From positions 62,001-126,000 of the forward strand of contig JAJPKP010000070.1 in NCBI GenBank assembly GCA_021323675.1: a stretch of 64,000 nucleotides of DNA. The letters run 5' to 3'. A program made the translations under genes and the position numbers. The stretch's first letter is position 1, and each line of letters begins with the position of its first letter. Origin of the DNA: Pseudomonadota bacterium. GTDB taxonomy: Bacteria; Desulfobacterota; Binatia; Binatales; Binataceae. The notes beneath the pieces were generated by a model that worked only from the letters and a program-made list of their open reading frames with translations, was not told the DNA's origin and made no database searches. Below are positions 51,148 to 60,661 of the stretch, piece by piece.

Positions 51148-51963
51148 ATGAGCGAGCCCGCCAAATTCTCCGGCAACGAGCCCCGACTCTATCACGCTCC
51201 ATCTTCCTACTATTCGATGATCGCGCGCCTCGCGCTCGCCGAAGGCGGCATCTCTTACAGGCCCGTCTTCGTCGATATCCATTTCAGAAGGGGCCAGCAG
51301 CAGCCGGACTACGTGCGGCTCAACCCGAACATGACCGTGCCGACCCTGGTGCTGACGGATCGAATTCTCGATCAAAGCCGCGCCATCGCCGAGTACGCTC
51401 TGGGCGTGAGCGAGGCGGCGCTGGATGGCGACACGAAAGCGCTACTCGACCTTCATTATTCCTATCCGGTGGAAGAACTGACTTTTGGCGGGATCCTGGC
51501 GCGCAATCCTCTGGCGCGGATCATGATTCCGAGACTGTTCCGAGCGACCCATCGCCGCCTGCTCGCGTGCGCCGCCGAAAATCCCGATCTTGCGGAGGTC
51601 TATAAGGCGCGCGCCGCGGTCTTCGCCGAACGCGCCCGGATCTTCGATCCCGATGCGGTCGCGAGGCTGTCCGAGACGCGCCGCGCCGAAGCGATCGGCT
51701 TCATGGATCGGCTGGAGCAGGCGCTTGGCGATGGCCGAGCGGCGATGGTGCCGCCGGCGTATGGGGTTGCGGACGTGGTGTGGACCGTGTTTCTCGCGCG
51801 GATGGAATTCGTGGGCCTTGGCGCCGAAATCCCAAAGCGCCCGGCGCTTGCGCGCTACTGGCGCGCGATGCAGGCGCGCCCCACCTTCGCCGCCGCCGAC
51901 ATCTGGACGAAATGGCACCCCATCCGCCTGATCGGCGGAATCCTTGGCATCGCCGGCAGGTAG
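51148..51963 (+). CDS. Glutathione S-transferase-family protein, 271 aa
   Basis: The start is ATG 51148 (M-S-E-P-A-K-F-S-G). The N-terminal thioredoxin-like half has Y-Y-S-M-I-A-R-L-A-L-A-E and 'NPNMTVPTLVLTDRILDQSR' with the cis-Pro V-P-T and the Q-S-R of glutathione-site residues. The C-terminal half is all-helical with 'PAYGVADVVWTVFLARMEFV', which is the usual N-capping box region. The substrate is unknown; detoxification or isomerisation are possible. Confidence 0.85.
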   Translation: MSEPAKFSGNEPRLYHAPSSYYSMIARLALAEGGISYRPVFVDIHFRRGQQQPDYVRLNPNMTVPTLVLTDRILDQSRAIAEYALGVSEAALDGDTKALLDLHYSYPVEELTFGGILARNPLARIMIPRLFRATHRRLLACAAENPDLAEVYKARAAVFAERARIFDPDAVARLSETRRAEAIGFMDRLEQALGDGRAAMVPPAYGVADVVWTVFLARMEFVGLGAEIPKRPALARYWRAMQARPTFAAADIWTKWHPIRLIGGILGIAGR

Positions 51964-52037
51964 CCGCCGACAGCAAGCACGCCGCCCGTCGTCTCATCGG
52001 TCTTTCCCTCGTCCCGTTGCGCACGAGCGCTGTTGCG

Positions 52038-52480
52038 CTAGAGAGTTTTTTCCAGGACCGACGCCAACTCTCTGAGCGATTTCATCGAGGTGGCGTAATC
52101 AACAGGCTCTCCGTAGACCATGGCTTTCTGAAATCGATCGTAAATCCGTGCATAGTAAGGGTCATCGAGCCCCCTGATTGCACGCGGGGTCTCCGCGATC
52201 GGATCTTCGCGATAGGCGGGAAATCGGTGGCCATAAGCGGCCGCGTCGGAAGCCATGATTTCGCGAATAAGGGGACGATCGCGCTCGGCTCATAATGGCC
52301 GCGAGCTTGGTGAAGATCGTAGATGTGCCGCACGAGGGTGTCGTCGCGGGCGCGATTCAGGCCGACAAGTTCCGCACCCACACTCGTGTTAAAGCGACGA
52401 ATTTGTCGGCGACCGTCTCCGGAACAGGGACGACCGATATTCGCGCCAAGGGCCAGGCCTTGTCCAGTTCTTGATGCCGA
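52038..52480 (-). pseudogene. AbiEii-type nucleotidyltransferase, C-terminal remnant with frameshifts
   Basis: Reading leftward and changing frame twice gives a continuous family match: E-T-V-A-D-K-F-V-A-L-T-R near 52400-52430, then 'LVGLNRARDDTLVRHIYDLH' near 52310-52375, then R-E-I-M-A-S-D-A-A-A-Y-G and 'HRFPAYREDPIAETPRAIRG' (about 52170-52265), ending Y-G-E-P-V-D-Y-A-T at about 52080. AbiEii-like proteins are toxins of type IV systems that nucleotidylate RNA. Two single-base frameshifts and the missing N-terminal half make this a dead gene. Confidence 0.65.
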
Positions 52481-52519
52481 TAGCCTCCTCGACCCTTCTA
52501 TCTAGATTTGAGTTAAGAC

Positions 52520-52547
52520 TTGACAAAATTAAGATTCATCTTAATAT
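52520..52547 (+). promoter_or_regulatory. Promoter with internal palindrome (probable autoregulatory operator)
   Basis: TTGACA (52520-52525), 16-nt spacer and TAATAT (52542-52547) make an excellent sigma70-type promoter. Between them lies a perfect 8-bp inverted repeat, ATTAAGAT (52528-52535) and ATCTTAAT (52538-52545), separated by TC. A repressor bound there would block RNA polymerase. The expected transcription start, near 52554, is almost at the ATG at 52557, so the mRNA would be leaderless. Confidence 0.7.
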
Positions 52548-52556
52548 TATTAAGTC

Positions 52557-52952
52557 ATGCGGCCGATGATTCTTAAGTGTCCGTCCTGTCAGGCTGGACT
52601 TACCGTTGCCGAACTGGACTGTGCTTCCTGCAATATCTCGATTAAAGGGGAATTTGCGCTCCCCGCCTTGCTCCGGCTTGCTCCTGCCCAGCTCGATTTC
52701 GTCGAGGTCTTTCTCAAAAACCGCGGCGTAATCCGCGATGTCGAGCGCGAGTTGGGAATCTCCTACCCCACCGTGCGGGCTCGTCTCGACGAGGTGGTTG
52801 CCGCCCTTGGCTACCAGGTTCGCGCGCCCGCTTCCGAGGAAGTGTCCGCTGACACGCCGGCGCATCGCCGCGCAATTCTCGAAGACCTTCGGGCCGGGAA
52901 AATCACGCCCGAACAGGCGCGTGAAGCGCTGGCCCGCAAACCGTCCGAGTAA
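52557..52952 (+). CDS. DUF2089 regulator (zinc ribbon plus HTH), 131 aa
   Basis: N-terminal zinc-ribbon C-P-S-C (8-11) and C-A-S-C (22-25). The middle (about 40-90) is a helix-turn-helix (F-L-K-N-R-G-V-I-R-D-V-E-R-E-L) with 'ISYPTVRARLDEVVAALGYQ'. The C-terminus (about 102-125) is a short 'H-R-R-A-I-L-E-D-L-R-A-G-K-I-T-P-E-Q-A' helical hairpin. It heads an operon with the beta-repeat protein 21 nt downstream. The palindrome in its promoter suggests self-repression. Confidence 0.88.
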   Translation: MRPMILKCPSCQAGLTVAELDCASCNISIKGEFALPALLRLAPAQLDFVEVFLKNRGVIRDVERELGISYPTVRARLDEVVAALGYQVRAPASEEVSADTPAHRRAILEDLRAGKITPEQAREALARKPSE

Positions 52953-52973
52953 TCGTATCTGGAGGAGACGACG

Positions 52974-54650
52974 ATGAACGAGACTATTCTTGACGCGATT
53001 GAAGTTCTGCGGATCGTCCGCGCCGATGGGCATCTGACAATCGCGGGCGGCGCGGCAAGCCGCGCCGAGATTGATTGCGATATGGCCCCTCAAGTCACGC
53101 GCGAGGGCGCCCGCGCCGAGGTATCGTTGCGCGCGCACGCGACGGTGCGTGTTCCCGCCGGCGTGGCGATCGAAGTCGGCGAATGCGCCGGCCATCTGGA
53201 AGTCAAAGATTTCACCGCGCCGCTCGTCCTCGGACGCATCGGCGGAAACGTTCGCGCTGACAGTATCGGCAGCCTATCCGTCCGCGATCGCGTCACCGGC
53301 AACGTCCGAATCGACAATGCGGGCGCAATCGATGGCGCCGAAGTGGGCGGCGGAGTGGAAATCGAAAATGCGCGCTCCGTCGCTATCGCCTCAGTCTCCG
53401 GAAACTTCGAGGCGCGCAAAGTCGATCTCGCCGCCGCCGTTGACCGAATCGGCGGCAATGCCTTCGTCGAGCAGATCGGCGGCGCGCTCCGCTCTCGAAC
53501 GATCGGCGGCAAGCTCTATGTCGATCGCGCAGGCGAGATCGATATCGAAAATGTCGGCGGCAAGGCGCGGATGATGGAGATATCCGGGTCTGTCCGTATC
53601 TCCAAAGTCGGCGGCAAGGTCCTGATGCAGAGCATCGGCGGCGACGTGAAGATCGACGCGATCAGCGGCCATGCCGCACTCGCCGGTGTCGGCGGATCGC
53701 TCGACTTGCCCGTCGTCGGCGGAGCGGCCAACCTGCGCGGACCTTTCCCCAAGGGAATGACCTGGAACGTGAACGCCCGCGGACGGATCTCGGTCGAGGT
53801 CGATTCCGAGGCGTCCCTCGATGTGACCGCGGCGAGCAGATGGGGACGTGTGCGCGTCTTCGGACTGGACTCGGCCAACCTCGAGCGCCGGGAGCATCGC
53901 GGCGTGCATGGGACGATCGGCGCCGCGCGGCCCGACTCGGAGCGCACGCGCCTTGTTCTCGAAGCGCGCCACGCGGACATAATCTTTGCGCGCGCCGGCT
54001 CGCACGATCGCGATTATTGCCGGCGCGGCTATGGACGCCGCTTTCACGGCGCGTTCGAGGAGCTGGGCGAAATTCTCGCCGAGGAATTCGGCGATCGCGT
54101 CCCCGACTTCGTCAATTCCCTCCTCGGCGTCGCGGGAGAATTCGTCGGCGGCGGACCATGGTCGGGCAGCTTTGTCCGCAATGTGGCGGAAGACGCGGCG
54201 CGCAGCGTGCGCGAGGCGATGGCGGAAGCGGAACGGGCTTTCGCCGAACTTGGCGAGAAGTTGCCGCGCGATATTGCCAACAGTATCGAGGAATTCGGCC
54301 GCCGCCTCTCCGATATCATCCGCCGCGCGGCCGCCGAAGGGCGCTCGCGCTCGCGCGAGGGACGCGAGGAAACTCGCGATCGGATTCGCGATGCAGCCCT
54401 CCAGATGCGCGATTCGATTCGCGCCGCCGTCCGCGCCGCGCGCGAACGCAGGGACGAATCGCCCCTCCCGTCCGAACCGCAACCCAAAGAGAGCGCGCGC
54501 ACGGCGCCCTTCACCCCAGCCTCCCATCGCCGCGACATCATGGACATCCTCAACGCCGTCCGCGACGGCAAGCTCGATCCCGCCGAGGCCGACGAGATGA
54601 TCGCCGCGCTGATGGAAGTTGAGCAGGCATCGCGCTCATCCGCGGGTTAA
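52974..54650 (+). CDS. Large beta-repeat protein (DUF4097-like/bactofilin-like), 558 aa
   Basis: Residues about 50-270 contain many I/V-G-G-(N/K/S/D) turns roughly every 17-20 residues (R-I-G-G-N, R-I-G-G-N-A, T-I-G-G-K, V-G-G-K, S-I-G-G-D, V-G-G-S), typical of a right-handed beta-helix or adhesin-type strand repeat. Residues 350-470 are helical, Arg/Glu-rich and amphipathic. The end 'HRRDIMDILNAVRDGKLDP' then A-E-A-D-E-M matches the C-terminal hairpin of the DUF2089 protein. No signal peptide is seen, so it is probably cytosolic. The pair is conserved in many bacteria, function unknown. Confidence 0.82.
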   Translation: MNETILDAIEVLRIVRADGHLTIAGGAASRAEIDCDMAPQVTREGARAEVSLRAHATVRVPAGVAIEVGECAGHLEVKDFTAPLVLGRIGGNVRADSIGSLSVRDRVTGNVRIDNAGAIDGAEVGGGVEIENARSVAIASVSGNFEARKVDLAAAVDRIGGNAFVEQIGGALRSRTIGGKLYVDRAGEIDIENVGGKARMMEISGSVRISKVGGKVLMQSIGGDVKIDAISGHAALAGVGGSLDLPVVGGAANLRGPFPKGMTWNVNARGRISVEVDSEASLDVTAASRWGRVRVFGLDSANLERREHRGVHGTIGAARPDSERTRLVLEARHADIIFARAGSHDRDYCRRGYGRRFHGAFEELGEILAEEFGDRVPDFVNSLLGVAGEFVGGGPWSGSFVRNVAEDAARSVREAMAEAERAFAELGEKLPRDIANSIEEFGRRLSDIIRRAAAEGRSRSREGREETRDRIRDAALQMRDSIRAAVRAARERRDESPLPSEPQPKESARTAPFTPASHRRDIMDILNAVRDGKLDPAEADEMIAALMEVEQASRSSAG

Positions 54651-54807
54651 GCTCGGCATCCCCGCGCCGGCTCGGGAAAAGTGGCCGCACGCTTTCCCTC
54701 CTGGGCAAGGGATTCACCGCGAAGAGCGCGGTTGGCCGCCCGTGTTACGATGATGTTTCGGGCGGCGGTGGCGCGGCGGTCGTGCGGTTGCTATCAAGGA
54801 TCGGACG

Positions 54808-55683
54808 ATGGCTGAAGCTCGCGGCAAAATCGCTCTGGGCCTCGTGCAGATGAGCTGCGCGGAGGATCCGCACAAGAACCTCGACAAGGCGATTGCGCAG
54901 ATCGACGATGCGGCCCGGCGCGGCGCGCAGGTCATCTGCCTGCAGGAGCTCTTTCGCTCGCAGTATCCCTGTCAGGTCGAGGATCCCGCCTTCTTCGATC
55001 TCGCCGAACCCATTCCGGGTCCATCGACCGAGGCGCTCGGCAAAGTGGCCGCCGCCCGCAAGGTCGTCGTGATCGCTTCGCTGTTCGAGCGGCGGGCGGC
55101 CGGCGTGTATCACAACACGGCGGTGGTGATCGACGCGAACGGGCAAATCGCCGGGCGCTACCGCAAAATGCATATCCCCGACGATCCCCGCTACTACGAG
55201 AAGTTCTATTTCACTCCCGGCGACCTGGACTTCATCGCCCATCCCACCGCCTACGGCTCGATGGGCGTGCTCGTATGCTGGGATCAATGGTTTCCGGAGG
55301 CGGCGCGGCTGACCGCGATGGCGGGGGCGCAGGTGCTTTTCTATCCGACAGCGATCGGATGGTGGCACGGCGAGACTCCGGATGATCGGGTGAAGATGCT
55401 GGAGGCATGGAAGACGATCCAGCGCGCGCATGCGATCGCCAACGGCGTTTACGTCTGCGTCGTGAACCGGACCGGAATCGAGGCCGACCTCGAATTCTGG
55501 GGGTCGTCGTTCGTCGCCGATCCGTTTGGCGAAGTTGTCGCGAGCGCCGCCGCCAGCCGCGAGGAAACCCTGGTGGTCGAATGCGACCTCGGCAAGATTG
55601 AACGCACGCGCCGCAACTGGCCGTTCCTGCGCGACCGCCGTATCGACGCCTACGGCGACCTCATCCGCCGTTTCCGTTCATAA
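54808..55683 (+). CDS. aguB: N-carbamoylputrescine amidohydrolase, 291 aa
   Basis: Nitrilase superfamily: Glu in L-Q-E-L-F-R-S-Q-Y, Lys in Y-R-K-M-H-I-P-D-D and Cys in V-C-W-D-Q-W-F-P-E. The motif F-R-S-Q-Y-P-C and 'FYPTAIGWWHGETPDD' are typical of AguB. It converts N-carbamoylputrescine to putrescine, CO2 and NH3. The next gene, 82 nt downstream, is agmatine deiminase, whose product is its substrate, so the assignment is firm. Confidence 0.93.
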   Translation: MAEARGKIALGLVQMSCAEDPHKNLDKAIAQIDDAARRGAQVICLQELFRSQYPCQVEDPAFFDLAEPIPGPSTEALGKVAAARKVVVIASLFERRAAGVYHNTAVVIDANGQIAGRYRKMHIPDDPRYYEKFYFTPGDLDFIAHPTAYGSMGVLVCWDQWFPEAARLTAMAGAQVLFYPTAIGWWHGETPDDRVKMLEAWKTIQRAHAIANGVYVCVVNRTGIEADLEFWGSSFVADPFGEVVASAAASREETLVVECDLGKIERTRRNWPFLRDRRIDAYGDLIRRFRS

Positions 55684-55765
55684 TGAGCACGATGCTTTTT
55701 CCCGCCGCCTCGCGCGCGCGGGCCGGGCTTGAAGGGCGGGGCCGGCCCGAGCCGGCCGCCGCAGG

Positions 55766-56857
55766 ATGACAGTGTCGTCGCGCATCCCGCCCGACCATCG
55801 CCGGCGCTTCGCCGCCTATCGCATGCCCGCCGAATGGGAGCCGCACGAGGCCGCCTATCTCGTATGGCCGCACAACCTTGACACCTGGCCCGGCAACTTC
55901 GACCCCATTCCGGCCGTGTTCGCGAAGATGGCCGCCGCGATCGCTTCGTTCGAGCCGGTGCGCGTGATGGTCAAAGACGGCGGCCGAATCGGCGAGGTGC
56001 GCCGGATGATCCGCGAGACGGCTGCCGGCGACGATGCGATCATGGCGCGCATCGATCTGTTCCATCTCGACACCAACGACTCCTGGGTCCGCGATCACGG
56101 ACCGATCTTCGTGAATCGGATAGCGGGGAATGGCCCGCGCCAGATCGCGCTCGACTGGAAATTCAATTCATGGGGCGAGAAGTACGGCGCGTTCGATCTG
56201 GATGACGTCGTGCCGCAAAAGCTCGGTGCGCGCTACGGCTTCGAGGTGGTCGAGCCGGGAATCGTCCTGGAGGGCGGCTCGATCGATCCCAACGGCGCCG
56301 GCTCTCTGCTGACCACCGAATCCTGTCTGCTCAATCCCAACCGCAACCCGCATCTCACCCGCACCGGTATCGAAGTCTACCTCAAGACCTATCTGGGAGT
56401 TACCAACGTGCTGTGGCTTGGCGACGGAATCGCGGGCGACGACACCGACGGGCATATCGACGATCTCGCGCGCTTCGTCGCGCGCGATACGGTCGTGACG
56501 GTGGTCGAGGAAGATCCCGCCGACGTCAACTACAAGGTGCTGCAGGACAATCTTGCCCGCCTCAGGAAGATGCGCGATGAGCGCGGCGAGCTCCTCAGGA
56601 TCGAAACGCTGCCGATGCCGCGGCCGGTCGTGTATGACGGCACGCGGCTGCCCGCTTCGTACGCGAACTTCTATATCGCCAACGGCGGAGTGGTGATGCC
56701 CACCTTTGATTGTCCCGCCGATGCGATCGCAATCGCGACACTGGCGCGGCTGTTTCCGGGCCGCCGCGTCGTCGGCGTTCCCGCATCCGAGCTCGTGTGG
56801 GGACTCGGCGCGATCCACTGTCTTACACAGCAGCATCCCGCGCCGCCCGCTTCCTGA
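55766..56857 (+). CDS. aguA: Agmatine deiminase, 363 aa
   Basis: Guanidino-modifying fold: N-D-S-W-V-R-D-H-G-P, E-G-G-S-I-D-P-N-G, 'TDGHIDDLARFVARDT' (catalytic His/Asp) and the terminal G-L-G-A-I-H-C-L-T-Q-Q with the nucleophile Cys. Converts agmatine to N-carbamoylputrescine. The order aguB-aguA provides the complete two-step route to putrescine. Confidence 0.94.
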   Translation: MTVSSRIPPDHRRRFAAYRMPAEWEPHEAAYLVWPHNLDTWPGNFDPIPAVFAKMAAAIASFEPVRVMVKDGGRIGEVRRMIRETAAGDDAIMARIDLFHLDTNDSWVRDHGPIFVNRIAGNGPRQIALDWKFNSWGEKYGAFDLDDVVPQKLGARYGFEVVEPGIVLEGGSIDPNGAGSLLTTESCLLNPNRNPHLTRTGIEVYLKTYLGVTNVLWLGDGIAGDDTDGHIDDLARFVARDTVVTVVEEDPADVNYKVLQDNLARLRKMRDERGELLRIETLPMPRPVVYDGTRLPASYANFYIANGGVVMPTFDCPADAIAIATLARLFPGRRVVGVPASELVWGLGAIHCLTQQHPAPPAS

Positions 56858-56991
56858 GAAGAAAGCACGGGCTTTTCGTTCGACCGGCACGCGCCTGGCG
56901 TTCTTGCTGGTGCCAACGCGAAAAAAATTAATAAGATCGTGATGGAGGCGATTGCCTGAGGGCGATTCGCTTGAAGCCCGGGAGGTTTTCC

Positions 56992-59346
56992 ATGCCGGTT
57001 CTTTCAGATTCCGAACGGAAGCTCATCGATGCCTACTGGCGCGCCGCAAACTATCTGTCGCTCGGACAAATTTACCTGCTCGATAACCCGCTGTTGCGCG
57101 AGGAGTTGACCCGCGATCACATCAAGACCCGCCTGCTCGGCCATTGGGGCACCTCGCCCGGCCTCAACTTCATGTATGCGCATCTGAACCGCGCGATCGT
57201 CAAGCGCGATCTCAACATGATCTTTATCACCGGCCCGGGTCATGGAGGCCCGGCGGTGGTGGCGAACGCGTACCTGGAAGGGACCTACAGCGAAATTTAT
57301 CCCGAAGTGTCGCGCGATATCGCCGGGATGCGGAAGCTTTTCAAGCAGTTCTCCTTCCCCGGAGGAATTCCGAGCCATGCCGCGCCGCAGACGCCCGGAT
57401 CGATCCATGAAGGCGGCGAACTCGGCTACTCGATCTCGCACGCGTACGGCGCGGCATTCGACAATCCCGATCTGATCGTTGCCTGCGTGGTGGGCGACGG
57501 CGAGGCGGAGACCGGTCCCGCCGCGACCGCGTGGCATTCCAACAAATTCCTCGATCCCGCGCGCGACGGCGCGGTGCTGCCGATCCTTCATCTGAACGGC
57601 TACAAAATCGCCAATCCCACCATCCTCGCGCGCATCAGCCGCGACGAACTCGAACGCCTGTTCGTCGGCTACGGCTATCAGCCCTGGTTCGTCGAAGGCC
57701 ATGACCCGGACCTGATGCACGAGGCGATGGCGGCAGCGCTCGACGCGGTGCTCGACCGAATCGCCGCGATTCAGCGCGCCGCGCGCCAGGGAAAATCCGC
57801 CGAACGGCCGCGGTGGCCGATGATCATCCTGCGGAGCCCGAAGGGCTGGACCGCGCCCAAAGAAATCGACGGTCTCAAGGTCGAGGACTACTGGCGCGCC
57901 CATCAGGTTCCCGTCGCCGACATGACCACGCCGTCGCACGTCAAGGTGCTGAATCAATGGCTCAAGAGCTATCGCCCCGAGGAGTTGTTCGATGACACGG
58001 GGCGGCTCAGGCCCGATCTCGAAGCGCTCGCGCCCAAAGGCGCGCGCCGGATGAGCGCGAATCCGCACGCCAACGGCGGCCTTCTTCTCAAGCCGCTCAG
58101 GATGCCGGATTTTCGCGAGTATGCGGTCGAGGTTCCGAAGCCGGGCGCGGTGACCGCCGAATCGACGCGCGTGATGGGGACCTTTCTGCGCGACATCATG
58201 AAGCTCAACGACGATCGCCGGAATTTCCGCGTGATGGGTCCGGATGAAACCAATTCAAACCGGCTCGGGGCGCTGTTCGACGTTACCAATCGCGCCTGGG
58301 TTGCCGAGACGCTGTCCTACGACGATCACCTCGCGCCCGACGGACGCGTGATGGAGATCCTGAGCGAGCATACGTGCCAGGGATGGCTCGAGGGCTACCT
58401 GCTGACCGGGCGCCACGGATTGTTCGCGACCTACGAGGCGTTCGCGCACGTGGTGGATTCGATGTTCAATCAGCACGCGAAGTGGCTCAAGGTGTCGCAG
58501 GAGCTGCCGTGGCGCGCGCCGATTGCGTCGCTCAACTATTTGTTGAGTTCTCACGTCTGGCGCCAGGACCACAACGGATTCTCCCATCAGGATCCCGGCT
58601 TCATCGATCACGCCGTCAACAAGAAGCCCCAGGTCATCCGCGTCTATCTGCCCCCCGACGCGAACACCCTGCTCTCCGTCACGGACCACTGTCTGCGCAG
58701 CCGCAACTACATAAACATCATTGTCGCGGGCAAACAGCCCGAGCTGCAGTGGCTCGACATGGATGCGGCCGTCAAGCACTGCACCCAGGGCCTCGGCATC
58801 TGGGAATGGGCCAGCAACGACAAGGGCGGCGATCCCGACGTGGTGATGGCGTGCGCGGGCGATATTCCCACGCTTGAAACCCTGGCCGCCACTCACTACC
58901 TGCGCAGGCAATTTCCCGATCTGAAGGTGCGCGTTGTAAATGTTGTGGATATCATGAAGCTCCTGCCCCACGAGGAGCATCCGCACGGTTTGACAGCACA
59001 GGAGTTCGACGAGATCTTTACCAGGGATCGTCCGATCGTGTTCGCCTATCATGGTTACCCATGGCTGATTCATCGTCTCACCTACCGGCGCACCAATCAC
59101 GCAAGCCTGCACGTGCGCGGCTACAAGGAGGAAGGAACGACCACGACTCCGTTCGACATGCTGGTGATGAACGACATGGGCCGTTTCAACCTGATCGCCG
59201 ATGTGGCCGCCCGGGTGCCGAAGCTCGCGCCGGTCGCGGGCTATGTGCGCCAGGAGATGCGCGCGAAGATCGTGGAGCATCGCGAGTACATCACGCGCTA
59301 CGGCGACGATCTGCCCGAGGTCCGCAACTGGAAATGGGACCTGTGA
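56992..59346 (+). CDS. xfp: Phosphoketolase (xylulose-5-phosphate/fructose-6-phosphate), 784 aa
   Basis: The ATG at 56992 is preceded by GGGAGG; a TTG 21 nt upstream is in frame but without a ribosome-binding site at the right distance. TPP-enzyme motifs: [10 protein letters not shown], '[14 protein letters not shown]', [10 protein letters not shown] and N-G-Y-K-I-A-N-P-T. The pattern [10 protein letters not shown] is typical of the family. Length is standard. It splits Xu5P/F6P with phosphate to acetyl phosphate plus G3P/E4P. The next gene is acetate kinase, giving ATP from acetyl phosphate. Confidence 0.95.
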   Translation: MPVLSDSERKLIDAYWRAANYLSLGQIYLLDNPLLREELTRDHIKTRLLGHWGTSPGLNFMYAHLNRAIVKRDLNMIFITGPGHGGPAVVANAYLEGTYSEIYPEVSRDIAGMRKLFKQFSFPGGIPSHAAPQTPGSIHEGGELGYSISHAYGAAFDNPDLIVACVVGDGEAETGPAATAWHSNKFLDPARDGAVLPILHLNGYKIANPTILARISRDELERLFVGYGYQPWFVEGHDPDLMHEAMAAALDAVLDRIAAIQRAARQGKSAERPRWPMIILRSPKGWTAPKEIDGLKVEDYWRAHQVPVADMTTPSHVKVLNQWLKSYRPEELFDDTGRLRPDLEALAPKGARRMSANPHANGGLLLKPLRMPDFREYAVEVPKPGAVTAESTRVMGTFLRDIMKLNDDRRNFRVMGPDETNSNRLGALFDVTNRAWVAETLSYDDHLAPDGRVMEILSEHTCQGWLEGYLLTGRHGLFATYEAFAHVVDSMFNQHAKWLKVSQELPWRAPIASLNYLLSSHVWRQDHNGFSHQDPGFIDHAVNKKPQVIRVYLPPDANTLLSVTDHCLRSRNYINIIVAGKQPELQWLDMDAAVKHCTQGLGIWEWASNDKGGDPDVVMACAGDIPTLETLAATHYLRRQFPDLKVRVVNVVDIMKLLPHEEHPHGLTAQEFDEIFTRDRPIVFAYHGYPWLIHRLTYRRTNHASLHVRGYKEEGTTTTPFDMLVMNDMGRFNLIADVAARVPKLAPVAGYVRQEMRAKIVEHREYITRYGDDLPEVRNWKWDL

Positions 59347-59464
59347 GGAAGGTTGACGGGCCCAAAAAACGGAAAATGTTGCGAAATGTTGCCTGTGCGC
59401 GCCGCCCGGCCGGCACCGGCACGTGCGCAAGACCTGAAAATGCCGCGCTGAAACGAGGATCGCC

Positions 59465-60631
59465 GTGACGGCAAGTCATTCGATTCTCTGCGTCAATCGC
59501 GGCTCGTCTTCGCTTAAATTCTCCCTGTACATGCTCGCCGAGAGCGAGCGGCTGCTGGCCAGCGGTGAAATCGACCGTATCGGGATGCCGGGCGGCTGCT
59601 TCAAGGTCGTCGGCGAAGGCGGCACAGTTCTGAAGGAAATCGCCCGCGACTATGAGGATGAGCTCGAGATCATCCGCGCGATGTTCACCGCGCTGGACGA
59701 GATCGGTCTGCCGCGTCCCGCCGCGGTCGGCCATCGCCTGGTGCACGGCGGCGCAGCGCATACGGCGCCGGAGCGTGTAACTCCGGAACTGTTGGCCTCG
59801 CTGCGCGAACTGATTCCCTTCGCGCCGCTCCATCTGCCCAGCGCGATCGCGGCAATCGAGGCCATTGGGGCGCATTTTTCCGGCCTTCCCCAGGTCGCGT
59901 GCTTTGACACCGCCTTTCATCGCACCATCCCGGAAGTCGCGGCTCGTTTTCCGCTCGCGAATGAACTTTGGAAAGCGGGCGTGCGGCGCTACGGCTTCCA
60001 CGGCCTCTCGTATGAATACATCGTCGGCGCGCTCGGCGATCGCGCGAAAGGCCGGGTGATAATCGCTCATCTGGGCAATGGCGCCAGTCTCGCCGCGGTC
60101 CGCGACGGGAAATCGGTCGACACCACGATGGGCTTCACTCCCGCGGGCGGGCTGATGATGGGGACGCGCAGCGGCGATTTGGATCCCGGCGTGATTCTCT
60201 ACCTTCTGGCCCAAAAGAAGTACGACGCGGGCCGAATCGAACGGGCCGTGAACGACGATGCCGGGCTGCTCGGCGTCTCCGCGATTAGCCCGGATATGCG
60301 CACACTGGCACAGTCGGGCGATCCGCGCGCCGCGATGGCGCGCCGGATGTTCTGCTACATCCTGCGAAAGCATATTGGCGCGATGGCCGCGGTGCTCGAG
60401 GGTATCGATACGCTGGTCTTCACCGGCGGAATCGGAGAGCACGATGCCGAAGTGCGATCGACCGTGTGCGCCGGACTCGCCTATCTGGGCGTGCGGATCG
60501 ATCGAGCGAGCAATGCCGGCAACCGCGATACGATCAGCAGCGCCGCGAGCAAGGTCCTCGTGCGGGTCATCCCCACCAACGAGGACCTGATAATCGCCCG
60601 GCACACCCGTGCTATTATCGCGGCCCAATAA
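59465..60631 (+). CDS. ackA: Acetate kinase, 388 aa
   Basis: A GTG start gives M-T-A-S-H-S-I-L-C-V-N-R-G-S-S-S-L-K-F, the acetokinase signature. G-F-H-G-L-S-Y-E-Y, 'IIAHLGNGASLAAVRDGKS', G-F-T-P-A-G-G-L-M-M-G-T-R-S-G-D and G-G-I-G-E-H are all present. It converts acetyl phosphate plus ADP to acetate plus ATP, directly consuming the product of the upstream phosphoketolase. The gap is 118 nt. Confidence 0.94.
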   Translation: MTASHSILCVNRGSSSLKFSLYMLAESERLLASGEIDRIGMPGGCFKVVGEGGTVLKEIARDYEDELEIIRAMFTALDEIGLPRPAAVGHRLVHGGAAHTAPERVTPELLASLRELIPFAPLHLPSAIAAIEAIGAHFSGLPQVACFDTAFHRTIPEVAARFPLANELWKAGVRRYGFHGLSYEYIVGALGDRAKGRVIIAHLGNGASLAAVRDGKSVDTTMGFTPAGGLMMGTRSGDLDPGVILYLLAQKKYDAGRIERAVNDDAGLLGVSAISPDMRTLAQSGDPRAAMARRMFCYILRKHIGAMAAVLEGIDTLVFTGGIGEHDAEVRSTVCAGLAYLGVRIDRASNAGNRDTISSAASKVLVRVIPTNEDLIIARHTRAIIAAQ

Positions 60632-60661
60632 ACGGAGCACGCGAAAGGGAAAGGCCTGAGC

